Source of the DNA: Hyaloscypha bicolor E
Lineage: Eukaryota; Ascomycota; Leotiomycetes; Helotiales; Hyaloscyphaceae
Reading direction: 5' to 3'
Length of the DNA: 64,000 nucleotides
Assembly (NCBI RefSeq): GCF_002865645.1
Contig: NW_020194558.1
Span: forward strand, 2,694,014 to 2,758,013
The notes beneath the pieces were generated by a model. The model was not told where the DNA came from, ran no database searches, and was given only the letters and a program-made list of their open reading frames with translations. This document shows, one piece after another, positions 1 to 12,947 of the stretch. Each line of letters begins with the position of its first letter. Position 1 is the first letter of the stretch. A program made the position numbers and the translations under genes.

Positions 1-3000
1 TTGGTCGCCTTGCGCTTCTCCATCGGTCCCTTCATCAAACCACTGGCCCATCGTGCCTTCGTAGCATCAGCAAGCTTCTTGCTCTTTCGCTTCTTCTTCT
101 TCAGGAGCTCGGCCTCAGCTGGGTCCATGCCAGCGTAATCCTCACTGTCTTCGAAGTCACCACTTGACTCCGTCTTCGCCGCCTTGCCCTTGACTGTGCG
201 AGTCTTGCGCTTCTTAGCCGGAGGTGCAGATTCTGCGTCACCCATGTCGTCGTGGCCATCCAACTCGAAACCAGCATTCTCGTCGCCATTGTGGACATCG
301 ACCCCCTCGTTCATGATAGATCCAGGCTCAAAGATATCTCCCAATGCGGCACCTTTGCCCTTACTAATCGCTGGTAACTTGCGCTTCTTTGACACAACAT
401 TCTCTCCGACGATCTCAACATCCTTAGCAGCCTGTTTGCCTCCTGAAACATTGCGCTTCTTGGGTGCAGGTGCAGAACCTTCACCGATCTCTCCCTCAAT
501 GCTGCCGCCTTGGACAGCCATTGGGTTAGCTCCTTCGGCGATGATCAATGTATTTGTGCGTGACTTGCGGGTCTTGGGGGGTTGTGGGACTTGGCTGTCA
601 CCACTTGAATCCTCGTCAACCATCTCTTGCTTGATGGCTCTTCTCTTCGTAACAGCACGAGCAGCTCGCTTCCTCGATGGAGGTACGGAACTGTCGCCTT
701 CAATTCCAGTATCAATGTCAGTCGTCTGCTCACGCTTGAAGGACTTGCCCTTTCTGCCTCCTCGTGCGTTGCGTCTCTTGGGTGGTGGTGGGGTTTCACC
801 GTCGTCATCAGAGAGGAACTCGCCGAGTTGGTCGGGGTCGATAGATGATTCAGGAAGAGCAGCGGTTCTCTTGCGTTTTGGTCTTCCGGTAGTATTGTTT
901 GAAGCCTCGCCAGTGCGCTCTGGGGTGACTTCTTGAGGTGCGATATGTTGAAGGGCGGATTGTGTATTAGCCTTGCCTTTCTTGGCACGGACAGCCTTTC
1001 GAATGGGCTTCTTTGGTGGTGTAACTTCCTCGAGGAGACCGGGACGATAAGTGTCGACGACGATGTTCTCTCCGTCGCTGTCGCCGCTCTGAGCCGCCGA
1101 TTCAAAGGGTTCTGCGGGTTGGGTGTCCTCTCCAGTAACAGTGCGCTTGCTACGCTTTCCTCTGCCGTTTGTTGAGACAGATGGACCTGGGGCATTAAGC
1201 TCATCTTCAAGGTTAACGGATGCGCTTTGAGCCTGAGACTTTCCGCGCGTGGCAGTACGACGAGGTTGATGTCCGTCAAATGTAGCGTCGGTCCCACCAG
1301 AAGATGATGTAGTCGGTCTTGATGTAGACGTCGATGGAAACAATGATTCATTGTCATGCTCCGTAGATTGGATAACTTCCTCCTCCTCGCCGGCTTGAAC
1401 AGTAGGTTGTTCATCAGCAGGTTGCTTCTTGGCACGACCCCCACGAGCTTTGGCTCCACCTGCAGGAACCGGATGCTTTCGAGGACGTCCGCCTTTATTC
1501 TTAGGCTTTGGTGCGATTGGGATCTCTTCGGCTGGAGCACTTGATGGGCCAGTGAGGGATTCTTCAACTGCGATATTCTTCTTTGGTCTACCTCCAGCAT
1601 GCTTTTTCTTGACTGGTCCTCCTGCAGCGGCATTTGCCTCTACTACAGTTTGAGCGACGAGAGAAGATGCTGCAGCTTGGAGCTGTTCTTCTTGTGCTGG
1701 TTCAAGTTCCTGAGCATGGGATTCAACTTGGCTGTTCTGTGCTTCACCATCATCTGCCTCGAATTCGGACGGCTCGGCAACTTGGACGGTGTTGAGTTTC
1801 GACTGACCTTTGCCACCTGGGTTCTTAGTCTTCGAACCTGGTGGGCGGCCAACTCTCTTACCAGAAGCAAACAGTCTGGCAGGTGTGCCGTCGCGAGATG
1901 CGAAAAAGGTTTGAGGACGACCGGGGGATGCGATGCCATCATCCAAGACTCTCCTGGTGCGCGCACGCTTGGCCGGGAGGTTTTCGGGTTCGGTATCGGG
2001 AGCTGTGTCGCTCTGTTCTGTATCATAAAATGCGCGCTTGGCGGTGCTTCTCTTGGGTCGGCCGTTCTCGTTGAATACGTCTTCTCCAAAGCCTACGGCA
2101 TTTCGATCCAAGAGTTTCTGATTGCCAGTCATCTTCGAATTATAGGGTTGTTGGTAAATATCCGACTGCTTCTTCTCGTCAAATACAACACGATCTTGGA
2201 GGATCTTGCGTCTTTTGAAATGAGGCTCGTGGTCGGCCTTCTTCAACGGAGGCAAGTCTCCATTGACGAGCTTCTCCTTCACTGGTTTTGCTGCCTCCTT
2301 TTTGGATGCGCGCTGTCTCTTTGCCAGAGCAGTGGAAAAGAGCGGCTCATGAAGCTTCTTGAGACGCTCGACATCTTGTGGTTCGCCACCATTCTGTTCA
2401 TACTCGACCAAGAATGCGAGCCATCGGCTGCCTCTAAGCTTCAACTTTTCTTGATACTTCCAGTACAGATCCGTCAACAAGCTGTCTTCCGTGAGAATAG
2501 ATTCTTTGTTATCGATCTTCTTCTGGTCCTCGTCCGCCTTCTTCTTTTCATCGGCAACTTCCTTCAGGAAGGCTTTTCTCTGCTCGTAATTGTAGAGCTG
2601 TTTATTGACATCATCAAACTCATCTTGATATGCCATCAAGACGTCGGAAACAACAGCGGTACGGTGATACAACTCCTTGTATGACATCTCATCGACACCT
2701 TTGAAGAAGTCTTGGAAAACGGAGACTGGTGTAAATTTGTTGTACTTGATCACAACTCTCTCAACCTTTTCTTCGATGTCACCCGTAATTTGGGAAGACA
2801 CTTCAGAATCAACTTGCTTGTCGGAACTGGCAGTAACTTGCGATGGTACAGGAAGATCTGCGCTGTCGATTGCGGATGGTGGAATATCTGCGCCACCGGC
2901 GTTGGAATCGGCGGGAACTTCCAATTTGCTGACATCAGATGCTGTTTCTAGGAGAGCGGTGCTCAAGGCCTCAGAGGCTTTGATAGCTTCAACTCCATTG

Positions 3001-4028
3001 ACGATGGATTCACCAATGGCTTCAGCAGCTGACATGGGTGTGGGAGTCTCAGCGCGGGGAGTATCTGCGTCATAGATGTCGTCTTCAGGGACTTGGGGAG
3101 TGGAAGGGTCAGCGTGTGGAGTATCAGCACCGTAGATGTCGTCTTCGATAACTTGAGGTGTTGTAGACTCAGCAAGAGGAGTATCGGCGCCATAAAGGTC
3201 CTCTTCAATAACTTGGGTAGTGTCGATTTCATTGTTGGGCGTGACGGGATCCTCCAAGTTGTCTTGCTCATCAGTAGCTTTCAATCCATCAGAAACTTTG
3301 GGATCTTCAAGATCGTTCTCATCGTCTTTCAGATCGGCTTCCGGTTCGTCTTTCTTTTCGTCTTCCTTGACTGCCTCATACTCATAATGATCAAATGAGC
3401 CAGTGATGTAGGGGGCGATGGTAATCATTGCAAAGTTGTCTTTATCGTCCTCTTGAATAGGATTTTGAGAGACAACGGTTTGATTGAAGTTTTCGTCGCC
3501 TTGGTTTTGGTTGGAACTATCGTTGTTAGTGATTTGCTGGACTTGAGTGGAGGTGGCATCGTCTTGCTCTTGGACGGGCTGATTAACGGGCCGATCCTGG
3601 CCATGACCGTGTGAATTATCAGCGACACCACCCAAGTCAACGATAGATCGAGAAGCGCCCTCAACGCCTCGATTTTGGGCAGCGATGGCGTTTGCTGGAC
3701 CAATACTTGGAGATTCGGGAGGAGGAGATAGAGTGCTCTCAGAACTGACGCTGCCGGCGGTGCTTGGTCTTGTGCATGAAGCCACGTGATTGTTGAAGTC
3801 CTGTATTAAGTCAGAATTGTAAAAAACGCGATGGAAAACTCAATCTCGAGGGAAACAAACCGTAGTAGACATGTCAGTGAAGACAGAACCGCAGTTCGGG
3901 CAAGTGGATGAATTTGCGACGGAGGAGAAGGATCCTGAGGGGGTCTCCATGGCTTCCGACGCCTGCGCAGCTTCAACAGGTTTTGGCGGCGCGCGAGTGT
4001 TGAGGACAGGAGATTTGGTTCGACCCAT
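1..4028 (-). CDS. AT-hook / C2HC zinc-finger nuclear protein, 3' end cut by window edge
   Basis: Two exons are visible: 4028-3861, an intron at 3860-3801 (GTTTGT...ACAG), then an open frame from 3800 to the window edge. At least 1322 residues are seen; the C-terminus lies outside. Near the N-terminus is a C2HC finger (C43-x2-C46-x14-H61-x3-C65), similar to RAD18/UBZ-type ubiquitin-binding fingers and split by the intron. A roughly 250-residue Ser/Pro/Glu-rich region follows, then a more ordered charged block (about 3000-2250) containing YKELYHRTAVVSDVL and WKYQEKLKLRGSRW. The rest is low complexity with AT-hook cores: GRPPGSK near 1840, GGRPKK near 1590, GGRPRKHP near 1500, GRPKRKR near 880, and many KKRK nuclear-localisation clusters. 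These suggest a chromatin-associated DNA-binding protein, possibly with ubiquitin binding. No named orthologue is recognised. It is divergent from MTC1 across 493 bp. Confidence 0.85.
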
Positions 4029-4521
4029 GATGAGAGTCGGTGACGTAGAGTTTTGTAGAAGTTGTTGTATCGTAAGAACGATCAGTTGCGTGGTCTTGTA
4101 ATCCTCCAGAGGAGTGTAAGAACACTTTTCTGACGATGTCTCACGACAAAATTTGATGTGGAAGAGTTTTGCAGAAGAGAAAGTGCGAAGAAGGAGAGAT
4201 CGAGAATGGCATCTGGGTGAAAGGAAGGAGGAACAATTGAAGGATTGAATTCGCGAGCAACAATAGCTACGTTGGGTGTGGTCGGTGGTCGTTTGATATT
4301 GTGAATGGGTTACTATTCTCTCCGATTTTTGGTTCAGGTGTGGCTAAGGCGGGCAGGGCGTCAGCCAATCAGAGCCCGCGCTAAATTTAATGCAGAGACG
4401 AATTGGCCTGCCTGGGACAGGGCCAACGACAGCGTATTGGATATGCCAGTTCTCCGTTATTACTTCTCTGGATAGCTTCACACTTATTGCCTTCGTTCTA
4501 TGACACAAATTGAAGCCCAAG
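4029..4521. promoter_or_regulatory. Divergent promoter region, AT-hook gene / MTC1
   Basis: The 493 bp separate two divergent starts and contain no gene. A CCAAT box lies in gtcagCCAATcagag near 4369. A pyrimidine-rich stretch ends just before the MTC1 start. Confidence 0.5.
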
Positions 4522-6141
4522 ATGGCCACCAAGAAGTCCAAGGCTGCCCCTACCGACGATGAATTGAACAAACTGCTCGAGGGAATCGAGGACGAAGCTC
4601 AAACGCCTGTCAAGGGAGCTCCCAAGTCCACAAAGGCGCCCTCGTCCCAATCAGAGCAGGACTTATTGGCCGAGTTAGAGAATCTGGGAGCGCAACAACC
4701 TCCCAGTAGACCACATACCCCCCGTATACAATCAGTAAAGCGGTCGACTGCGACGCCTCCTCCAGCTTCTTCGCGAAACAGCGAGGAGAAAGCAAGTGGC
4801 CCCAGAAAGTCAGCAGAGAGCACTCGGTCATACCACACAAGCTTCACCCCCTCAGCTACAAGCAGTGATCTACAAGAAGCAGAGAGGAAAGCCCAGGTTA
4901 CCCAACCAGCTGAACCAGCTGAGCCAGCAGCCTCAACGCCCACTGGAGGTGGCTGGTGGGGTGGCATCTTCGCAACAGCAAGTGCTGCAGTCAAAACTGC
5001 TGAGGCAGCCGTCAAAGAGATCCAACACAATGAGGAAGCCAAGCGATGGGCTGAACAAGTCAAAGGCAACATTGGAGTACTACAAGGATTCGGTAAGATA
5101 GATGTTGCAATCCCAATTATCTAGCTAATAATTCAAGGTGGTGAACTACGATCAAGAGCCCTCCCAACCTTTACCAACATACTTCACACCCTCGCACCTC
5201 CCATTTCATCCCACGAACGCCTTCAAATACACATCACCCATGACTTCATTGGCTACCCCTCCCTTGATCCCCTCATCTACTCTACATTCTCCCGCGTAAT
5301 GGCACAAGTTGAAGGTGGGGATCTCATGGTTATCCAGCGCGGGCACGAGTCCACCGCACGTCGTAACTCTGAAGCCGGCTACACAGGAGGCAGCGCAGGC
5401 TGGAGCGACGGGCCCTGGTGGCGTCAAGCAAATGAACATCGCGATTTAGGTGCAGTCAAAGGTCTTATCGAAGGCACGAAGCTTGTTCGAGTCGGTGCTG
5501 AGGCTTATGCAAACGAATATTTCTCCTCACACGGAGGGCTCGAAGCAGCTGCTCAGCGAGCAACTGAGAACCTCAGCGAGAGCAATCCCGTCCGAAGCAG
5601 CGATATCTTTCTCGCTGTCCAAGCTATCTCCCACGAAGCACCAGAAGACCTCTTCCAAGGTCCTGCAAAGGAGAAGGAACAAGGAGGCGTGGTAGAAGAG
5701 AAAGAGAAGCCAGACGAGCTGATATCTTTTGCCATCTATCTCCACGATCCAGTCCACACTATCACATTCTACACAGTTACTCAATCGGTACCAGCGAAGT
5801 GGATTCGATGGCTCGATGCTCCATCTCCGCTTACGCCTGCTTCGCCTACTTCTCCGACGCAGCAGAACAGTGGCTTCTTTGGGAGAGAGGATCAGGGTTA
5901 CCAGAATCCGTATTTACCAGAGGAGATTGCGGAGATTATTGAGAGTGGTGGTGTTGATCCCAGGGAGTGGGTTGCGGAGTGGGTTGAGGAGGTTCTTACG
6001 CTGGGCACGGGGGTGGTGGCACAGAGATATGTAGCGAGGAGGATGGGTGTTGGCGAGGGTGGGATTGGACGGGGCAAAGCACGTATGGAAGAAATTCTGA
6101 ATGATGGTGGTGGAGAGGCTGCGAGAGCGGGCTTGATTTGA
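4522..6141 (+). CDS. MTC1: Maintenance of telomere capping protein 1-like (Mtc1, DUF5427)
   Basis: Exons are 4522-5092 and 5138-6141, giving 524 residues. The 45-bp intron has GTAAGA, a CTAAT branch and an AAG acceptor, and the join is phase-correct (G|GT). The ATG at 4522 (MATKKSKAAP) was chosen because the frame upstream has no ATG. The acidic N-terminus (DELNKLLEGIEDE), Ser/Pro-rich linker, GGGWWGGIFATASAAVKTAEAAVKEI-type amphipathic segment and C-terminal globular part (HITHDFIGYPSLDPLIY, WIRWLDAP, DPREWVAEWVEEVL) match the fungal Mtc1 family. The yeast gene was found by genetic interaction with telomere capping, and the protein is cytosolic and associated with COPI vesicles. The molecular function is unknown. 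Confidence 0.8.
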
Positions 6142-9003
6142 TTTGGTTTCGCATGGGTCTTTGAGCGAGAGTTGGGATGATAGGAATGGGTGTTGTAGGA
6201 TGGCGTTTTGTTACAGTACTCCTCATTTTGCATCGTTTCCTTTTCCTCCGAAAGAACTAGTAATCGTTGATGGGGAATAGCACATCTCGTTTTAGTCACT
6301 TGCGGTTTTGGGCATTCCACGAGGATAGGAGAGCACATTTCATCCCTCTCATCCTCTGCATCTGAACTTCTTCCATCTCCTCTGAATCCCATCAAGATAA
6401 TTCAAGATAATCGAGCGCTCTGGTTGGCGGAGAAAAATCCAACCTCCTCATTTTTTTAACACGGAGCGCTGGTGATTGGCCGAAAAAAAGACCAACCTCC
6501 TCAATTTCGTGATTTCTTCTCCTATTTTTGAACTATTAAATTCACTCTTCACGTTCATCGAGTTCACGAAATCCCTGCGAGGTTGAAGCAGCTTTTGCAA
6601 CTGGTCAAGTTCCTAGCAGGGCTTGAGCCTCCTGGAATAAGATTTCATTCCAGCTGCAATGGTTTATTTACCAGTCTCTGCATGGCACTCTACTCATCTC
6701 CCGTGAGTCAGCCCGGCCGCCTTCCTCAAAGACTTGACTCAAGGCCGTAGTCCAGCCTTCATCAGAAAACGACGTCCCTTCAGTCCCCCTTTTTCTCAGA
6801 CTTCATAACTCTTCGATCCCGGAGGCATTTCAAACCAAATTCAAGCCCTATGTGCTTCAACGGTGGTACCAGTACTCCGGAACACCACGTCTACTGGCGA
6901 TGGGGTATCGGGTAAGAAATGTCAGTGTCACTGTCACCATCTCTGGGACCGAAACTCCATCGAAGCCGAATACGGCCAGTCCGAATCCGAGCTCGGGGTT
7001 GCCGGGGCTTGTTTCTTCGGTACCAACTCTTTTCTCGGGAACAGGAATGATTCCACGATATGTTTGGAACCCATTCATCACAATTAACACTAAGTTGATT
7101 TCAAGAGAAAAGGGCTGTGCCAGAAAAGGAGGTTAGAGATCTATCACGTGATTCATGCATCATTTATGGATGGACAGCAGATCATTCCCCCTTTGATGCC
7201 AAATCAGATCCAAGCGCAGCGGAATGACGCAGTGACGCATGAGGAGGCTGATTATATCGTGGGATTATCTCAATGGATCGTTTGTAATTTTGAAGGTCTG
7301 GTGATCCTTGTTCTGTGACGGGTCTGACGTAGGGAACGATCCTCTCGGAGCGTTGAAGGGGTGTTTGGGATAGTGTGGATTTACAGGCGGGAGGTACAAG
7401 TACAGTATGTTGGCGCGTGCGTGGTGCCTTCTATACAGTATGATGCTGTTGTGGGGTTGAAGGGATAAGGTTTGGGAGGTAACAGGTACTTGTGGAGGAG
7501 GACCTCCGTCCCCGTAGGCACATTTCCTTGGTCAAGAGGCTAAGACTTGAGGCTTGAGTGACGATGGTGGTGCAGATCTCGTAGTATTTGGGTAGTTATC
7601 TGAAACGTAGCTTGGAGCTCACTGTGTCTATCAATCACTGTTCTCCCAACCTATCACCTCCCGCATCTAAATTACTTTGTACCTGTCTTTGATCTCCGTT
7701 TTTGGATTTTCTGCCCAACATCATGAACACGGCAAATTTTACACACATGTGGATGTGGATGACTCGGGACATGTGGGAACTAACATATGTAGTTAGAGAG
7801 CATTGCATTAGAACTAGTTAGAGGAAGGCGAACAAATCGCCGAAGCATCCGCGTTCCATTCATCAACACAAATACTCCTCTTTCAACAAAGACTCCAATA
7901 TTGAGATGTCAGCGAAATCGAACTTTCTGTGCTTTTCCAATACCACGATTACTTAATTTATTTTACCAGCATTTTTGGTGGCCGTCTCGGCTGAGATCGA
8001 ACGACTACGCGACTCGTCCATTCCTCCCCTTCGTCATCCCTTGCACGACGAAGCAAGGCTCTGATCTCCCCGTTTTTGGAAATCATTGGAGAATCAGATA
8101 AGCAGCAAGAAGCAGACCTACCAGAAACCTGCACATCCTTGGCTGAGTGGCAGCCCTCCGAGGCCAAAATGTTCTCCGTGAGTACAGGCCTTTTCTCGAA
8201 ATATTCCTAGCAAGTCACCACTGCATCTGCGTTTGAGAGTTATCAGACGGCTGCACAGCAGCCGCCAGTCTAGATTTTGTACTGCAGGATGCAGCGTTGC
8301 TGTAGTCATCACTGTGCATTTTATCTTTCTATCAAGCGATAGGGCAGCCAGACAATGCAGCAGCATCCGGAGCAACAAAGCAGAAATGCCAGTGGGACTT
8401 TCTTCCGGCTGTTAGGCATTCCAACAATACTCTGGCTGGGCTCGGATTCGGACAACAGCTCCTGGGCGCACATCTCGAGCCTTGATCTTGATCTTGATCT
8501 GGGGCTCATACAAGTCGGTTGCTGCAACTTTGCTGGAATGACGAGGGGTCTTCGCTTGTGCGCTAGCAGCGATGACGTTGAATGTGCAGCCACTTGCAGC
8601 ACCCCGGAAGAGCGCCCACTACCCACGCTTGCTTTCTAATGCTGGAATCCAAAATGCTCTCCCGGCGCTGAACCAAGGACTGCTGCCGTCCGTGGCTTGA
8701 CTTTGCTTTCCGAATACACCTTCTCTTTATCATCCACTCAACAGGCCGTCAAGAAGTGCGCAGGAAGATCTTCTCCGTTCTCGTTGTCAAGCACGTCGAG
8801 GACTATCAATCCATCAATCCCTTTCTATTGCACTTGCACTTGCACTTACACTTATCCAAAACCCCTGCTCGCTTATTACGTCGTTGTTGCCGATTCCCAC
8901 TTCATCCTCGTCGCTCCTGCACGTTTCCATTCGTTTCAACGGCTCCATTCCTTACGCACCTGCCCGGACCTCTTTCTTTGGAGGAACACAGATTTCTAAT
9001 ATC
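6142..9003. other. Intergenic / long 5' leader region, 2.9 kb
   Basis: No convincing gene is seen. A duplicated hairpin unit lies at 6413-6505. The last 1.5 kb resembles a long 5' leader of the kinase gene: pyrimidine-rich, with a possible spliced segment from GTGAGT at 8178 to AACAG ending near 8745, and a (CTTGCA/CACTTG) microsatellite near 8830. The short open frames here have no coding character I can support. Confidence 0.5.
6413..6505. repeat. Two imperfect ~40-bp direct repeats, each a small hairpin
   Basis: Copies at 6413-6452 and 6464-6505 both start GAGCGCT and end CCAACCTCCTCA. Within each, GGTTGG or GATTGG pairs with CCAACC across an A-rich loop. They lie in the MTC1 downstream region. 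Confidence 0.6.
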
Positions 9004-11220
9004 ATGTCTCTGTCACAGTCCATCAAGAACCTCATCCGCCACGGTTCGTGATTCCTTTTGCTTACCCCGCTGCCGAAGTGAATAATGTCTTTGCTGACGA
9101 TCTTCGCAGGGAAGCAAGGGCGGACGGCAAACCAACCCCAAGACGACCCAACTACGCATGTCTCGCCCGTCAACGTACACCATCAACACCAAAACCGCAA
9201 CTACGACTATGCAGCTCCACCGAACAACTACGCCAACACCGACCCGAACATGATGGCTCACCAAGCACATCAAGTACAAGGCGGCGACGCATACTCGGCG
9301 GCAGATATAGATCAGAGAAATCGGGGAGCGCAGGCCCACAATGCGGCAGCACATCAGGCTGAGAAGCAGCAGAAGAAAGGCAAGAAGGTCGACCAGGAGG
9401 AGCTGAAGCGGATAGTTGCGGAAGAGAACGAGAGTAAGGGCAAACTGCCAAGATATCCGGGATTGGAGAGATGGCAGCTGGTAGAAAAGATGGGCGACGG
9501 CGCCTTCAGCAACGTCTACCGAGCGCGCAATCTGGATGGGGAAATAGGAGAGGTGGCCATCAAAGTCGTCCGCAAGTTTGAAATGAACCAAAGTCAGGTA
9601 AGTATTTTGACACGACAGAGTCAACATTTCTTTAGCATTCGTTATTCATCAGCTCTCTTTCTCTTTTGAAAGACCTTTGCCAACATCCGTGGGTGACGTA
9701 GGGAGATGCTCACCTTCATCCGGACTTCAAAAAGCAACCAAAGGTCGTGGAGGTGCGGATTACTCTTTCTTACTTTCAACTTGACAGATTTTATTGGGAA
9801 AATGCTAGGCCTGCCTTGGACCAATTGCTGACTTATGGTCGTAGAGAGCAAATATCTTGAAGGAGGTTCAGATCATGCGGCAATTGGACCATCCCAATAT
9901 CGTGAAGCTCGTCGATTTCTCCGAGTCGAGACAGTACTATTATATTATATTAGAGTTGGCACCAGGAGGAGAGTTGTTCCATCAGATCGTTCGTCTCACA
10001 TACTTCAGCGAGGATCTTTCTAGACACGTCATTACTCAGGTTGCAGAGGCATTAGAGTATCTGCACGAGGAGAAGGGTGTTGTTCACCGGTTTGTCTACT
10101 TGAAGATATTCGTGGCCTTCACTGACGTCATCACAGAGATATCAAGCCTGAAAACTTATTATTCTCTCCAATTCCCTTTGTTCCGACCAAGAACCCAAAA
10201 CCGAGAGGACCAGAAGATGAAGATAAGGTTGATGAAGGAGAGTTCATCAAGGGGGTTGGAGCTGGCGGTATTGGAAAGATCAAGATTGCCGATTTCGGTT
10301 TAAGTAAGGTTGTTTGGGACAACCAGACGATGACGCCTTGCGGAACAGTTGGTTACACGGCACCGGAGATTGTGAAGGATGAACGATATTCGAAGAGCGT
10401 CGACATGTGGGCAATGGGCTGTGTTCTTTACACATTACTTTGCGGCTTCCCTCCATTCTACGACGAGAGTATTCAGGTTCTCACCGAGAAGGTCGCAAAG
10501 GGACAGTACACCTTCCTTTCGCCATGGTGGGATGACATCTCCAAGCCAGCTCAAGACCTTGTATCTCATCTCCTTACCGTCGACCCCAACAGAAGATACA
10601 CTATCAAACAGTTCCTCGACCACCCATGGATCAAAGGCCACGACGAACCAACTTACCCCGCCTTCGACGCTCCACCTCTCGCTACCCCAGCCGTGGAACG
10701 CAACAAGCAACTGCGCGCCTTCGACCCCGCGGCGCTTGAATCGCCTGGCTCCAAACGCATGGATTTCCGATCTCCCGGTGCTGTCAACCTTCGTGAGGTG
10801 TTCGATGTCGGCTATGCCGTTCACAGACAAGAAGAGGAAGGGAAGCGCCGCAAGAACTTCAAGCAAGGCTACCGCGGTGCAGCAGCGATGAACGGCCTCA
10901 ATGCAGAGGATGACTTCCTCGAAGAAGATGAAGACTACGAAGACGACAACGCCATCCCAGCTAAAGTTCCTAAGCCGGCTGCTACAGCAGCAGATGTTCA
11001 CGCTGTTGAACAGGGTTTGAGAGACACGAACCTGGGCTCGACGGCCAAGGCGCCGGTGCAGAAGGGATATGGACAGCACAGCGCGGCGGTGACGGCGGCT
11101 GCCAAGCAGCAGGTTCGGAATCGCAAGGGCGCGTTTGAATTGAACCTCGAGGGGGCCACATTGCTCGGTAGACGCGGGAAGGGACCAAGTGGATTGAGGG
11201 AGACTACTGTTGCGAATTAA
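9004..11220 (+). CDS. srk1: Srk1/Rck2-type CAMK serine/threonine kinase
   Basis: Exons are 9004-9043, 9110-9597, 9845-10089 and 10137-11220, giving 618 residues with all junction phases consistent. A Gln/Asn/His-rich N-terminus leads into a full kinase domain starting near residue 131: glycine loop GDGAFSNV, VAIK lysine K165, HRDIKPEN (D259), DFGLSK (D310), CGTVGYTAPE, and a CAMK-type end at DHPWIKG. An insert of about 30 charged residues sits between the catalytic loop and DFG, as in Rck1/Rck2/Srk1 kinases. These act downstream of the Hog1/Sty1 stress MAP kinase. The C-tail has an acidic run (FLEEDEDYEDDN) and basic patches. It is a close match to the family and clearly catalytically complete; orthology to srk1 is inferred. 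Confidence 0.9.
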
Positions 11221-12246
11221 CAGGTTGGTTGCCTGGAAGGTTGTGTGGGGACTTGTTTGGCGTTGGAAGGCGGGTTTCTTACTTTCGTTTGGGACTCGAT
11301 AGGGGTTTGTTTCTCTACGGGCATAATGGCATTACTGCGTTGCGTTGCGTTACTTGCATACATGAGAGAATGGGGGAGATTGAGATGAGTGGCACGAGAC
11401 ATGGGGACCGGGGGACGGATCATAAGAGAGACGGATAAATAGGAATAGGAATAGGCGCTGGGCTACCAAGTAATGAATATATGGTGTCTGTGAGTGCATG
11501 TTTACACACAGTAGAGAGACCAAGCGCGGTACTGCTTGGTTGTTGCCGCGTACATGTGCTCTGTGAGGAGTGAGCTGTGGTCTTCCACCACGGAAACCCA
11601 TCCGGACCACCCAACCCCGCATTTTCCCCTGCCATCCGGTGTCCCTCTCCCCACGCATCTCTTTGTATTGAAGTCTTGGCCCCGTCCTTCATTCAGATGA
11701 GAAAGGAAGACCGGATGATGGATAAATTGGGCTTGGGACTTGCTGGCTTAGGGTGGAAAGTGGAGAGAGGGTGAGTGTGAGTGGGTTTGCAGGCAGGCGG
11801 TGAAAGGGGCGAGGGAGGCAGGGAGTTTTTCGAGGTCGCCTAATGCGGGCCAGGAGATATTCCGCTTGCCTGGCTTTCTCATTTGCACATGGACTCTCGT
11901 AAATGAATTGAACGTTAAATCGTTTATTTTACATTGTTTTACGGGCGTCGTCGCTGGTGCTGTTGCGCTGAGTGGTTATGTGATATCGGGATGCTCGCTT
12001 AGCAAGTTCGCTCCTTCCTCGCGCCCCCTATCCCAACCCCTATCTCGCGCCAAACTCCGGGTTTCCATTTCCATTTCCATTTCCATTTCCACACCCGTCC
12101 ATCAAACACTCCATTGATACCACGCCTCCAATTCCCCAACACATATCCCACTGATTCGTTCACTCCTTCACCTCTCTTTAGTTTGTCTCGAGACACACCC
12201 CGCGTGTCCATGTCCTTTTATTCTACGAAGGACGAGGTCAGGCATT
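11221..12246. other. Intergenic, 1.0 kb
   Basis: No gene is supported. The region contains the 3' flank of the kinase gene and a CCATTT hexanucleotide microsatellite (next entry). Confidence 0.5.
12062..12092. repeat. Hexanucleotide microsatellite (CCATTT)n
   Basis: About five perfect CCATTT units in tandem, in the presumed promoter or leader of the small gene starting at 12247. Confidence 0.85.
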
Positions 12247-12947
12247 ATGGATAATCCGACGGCAAAGGTGAAGCCCCCCTCGGGAAATACTGCCAGGTAA
12301 GTGATGTCTCAGTACCCGCTAGACTAATACACTTTGCCGAGATCTCCTAGAGATGGATGAGTGTCTCTAGTTATTCTGGCACCACACCCAGAAGCATGGG
12401 ATACGCCTAAGCCGTCTCCGTAGTGTCCTTGACACCAGCAGCATGGCTAGCCTATCCTGTCTTTGGGGTGTGATACCAGAAAGACTGCAGACACTTGTAG
12501 CCCTTTGGGATTTCTCGCAGTCTATATCGATCTGTTTTTTTTTTTGCCTACCGTTTATAGCTTCACGAAACCTGTTTTGGAACTTGCTAACCGTGGTGCA
12601 GCGTTACAAAGAAGAAATCCAAGAGATTAACCAACATTAAAGCGAAAATGAAGAGTGATGAGCGACTTGTGATGCCTATCATGCTCGGCGAAGTACGAAA
12701 GTTAACCGCGGCGAGTGATTCGGAGGAGCTGAAAGACATTGAGGATAAACTCTCGAGGGAGGTCATCAGAAAGAATCTCCCGAAGGGTGACATCGAAACA
12801 CCTACTGAGATCCCGACAATAAACCAGACTATCGAGTGGATAAAGCTAGCATTTCCCCAGAGTGTCATTAATGAATTTCATGTGCGCATGGCATATAGCG
12901 AGGCAAGGAATCAGATCTCTATGGTCCTTGCAATTAGTTCAATCTAG
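12247..12947 (+). CDS. Small hypothetical protein, two exons
   Basis: The model is ATG at 12247, exon 12247-12296, a 305-bp intron (GTAAGT; GCTAACCG branch; TGCAG) and exon 12602-12947, giving 131 residues. The N-terminus is basic (SVTKKKSKRLTNIKAK) and the rest is helical and charged, ending MVLAISSI. No family is recognised. The main support is the excellent donor and acceptor joining two frames in phase. A strong acceptor (CTAACAATTCTAG) lies just after the stop, near 12982, and is followed by more coding-like frame beyond an in-frame TAA. The gene may therefore once have been longer. It could also be non-coding. Confidence 0.45.

Noticed and set aside
545..1633. Long Ser/Arg-rich frame on the minus strand
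   Set aside because: Shadow of the AT-hook gene in another frame. The true frame is continuous from 3800 to the edge and has the AT-hooks.
6852..7136. Several overlapping 70-90 codon frames
   Set aside because: Open on both strands with no recognisable domain, signal or splice structure; likely chance.
8697..9085. Frames just upstream of the kinase gene
   Set aside because: Pyrimidine-rich leader with a CACTTG-type microsatellite; no family resemblance. The kinase ATG at 9004 gives a good first exon.
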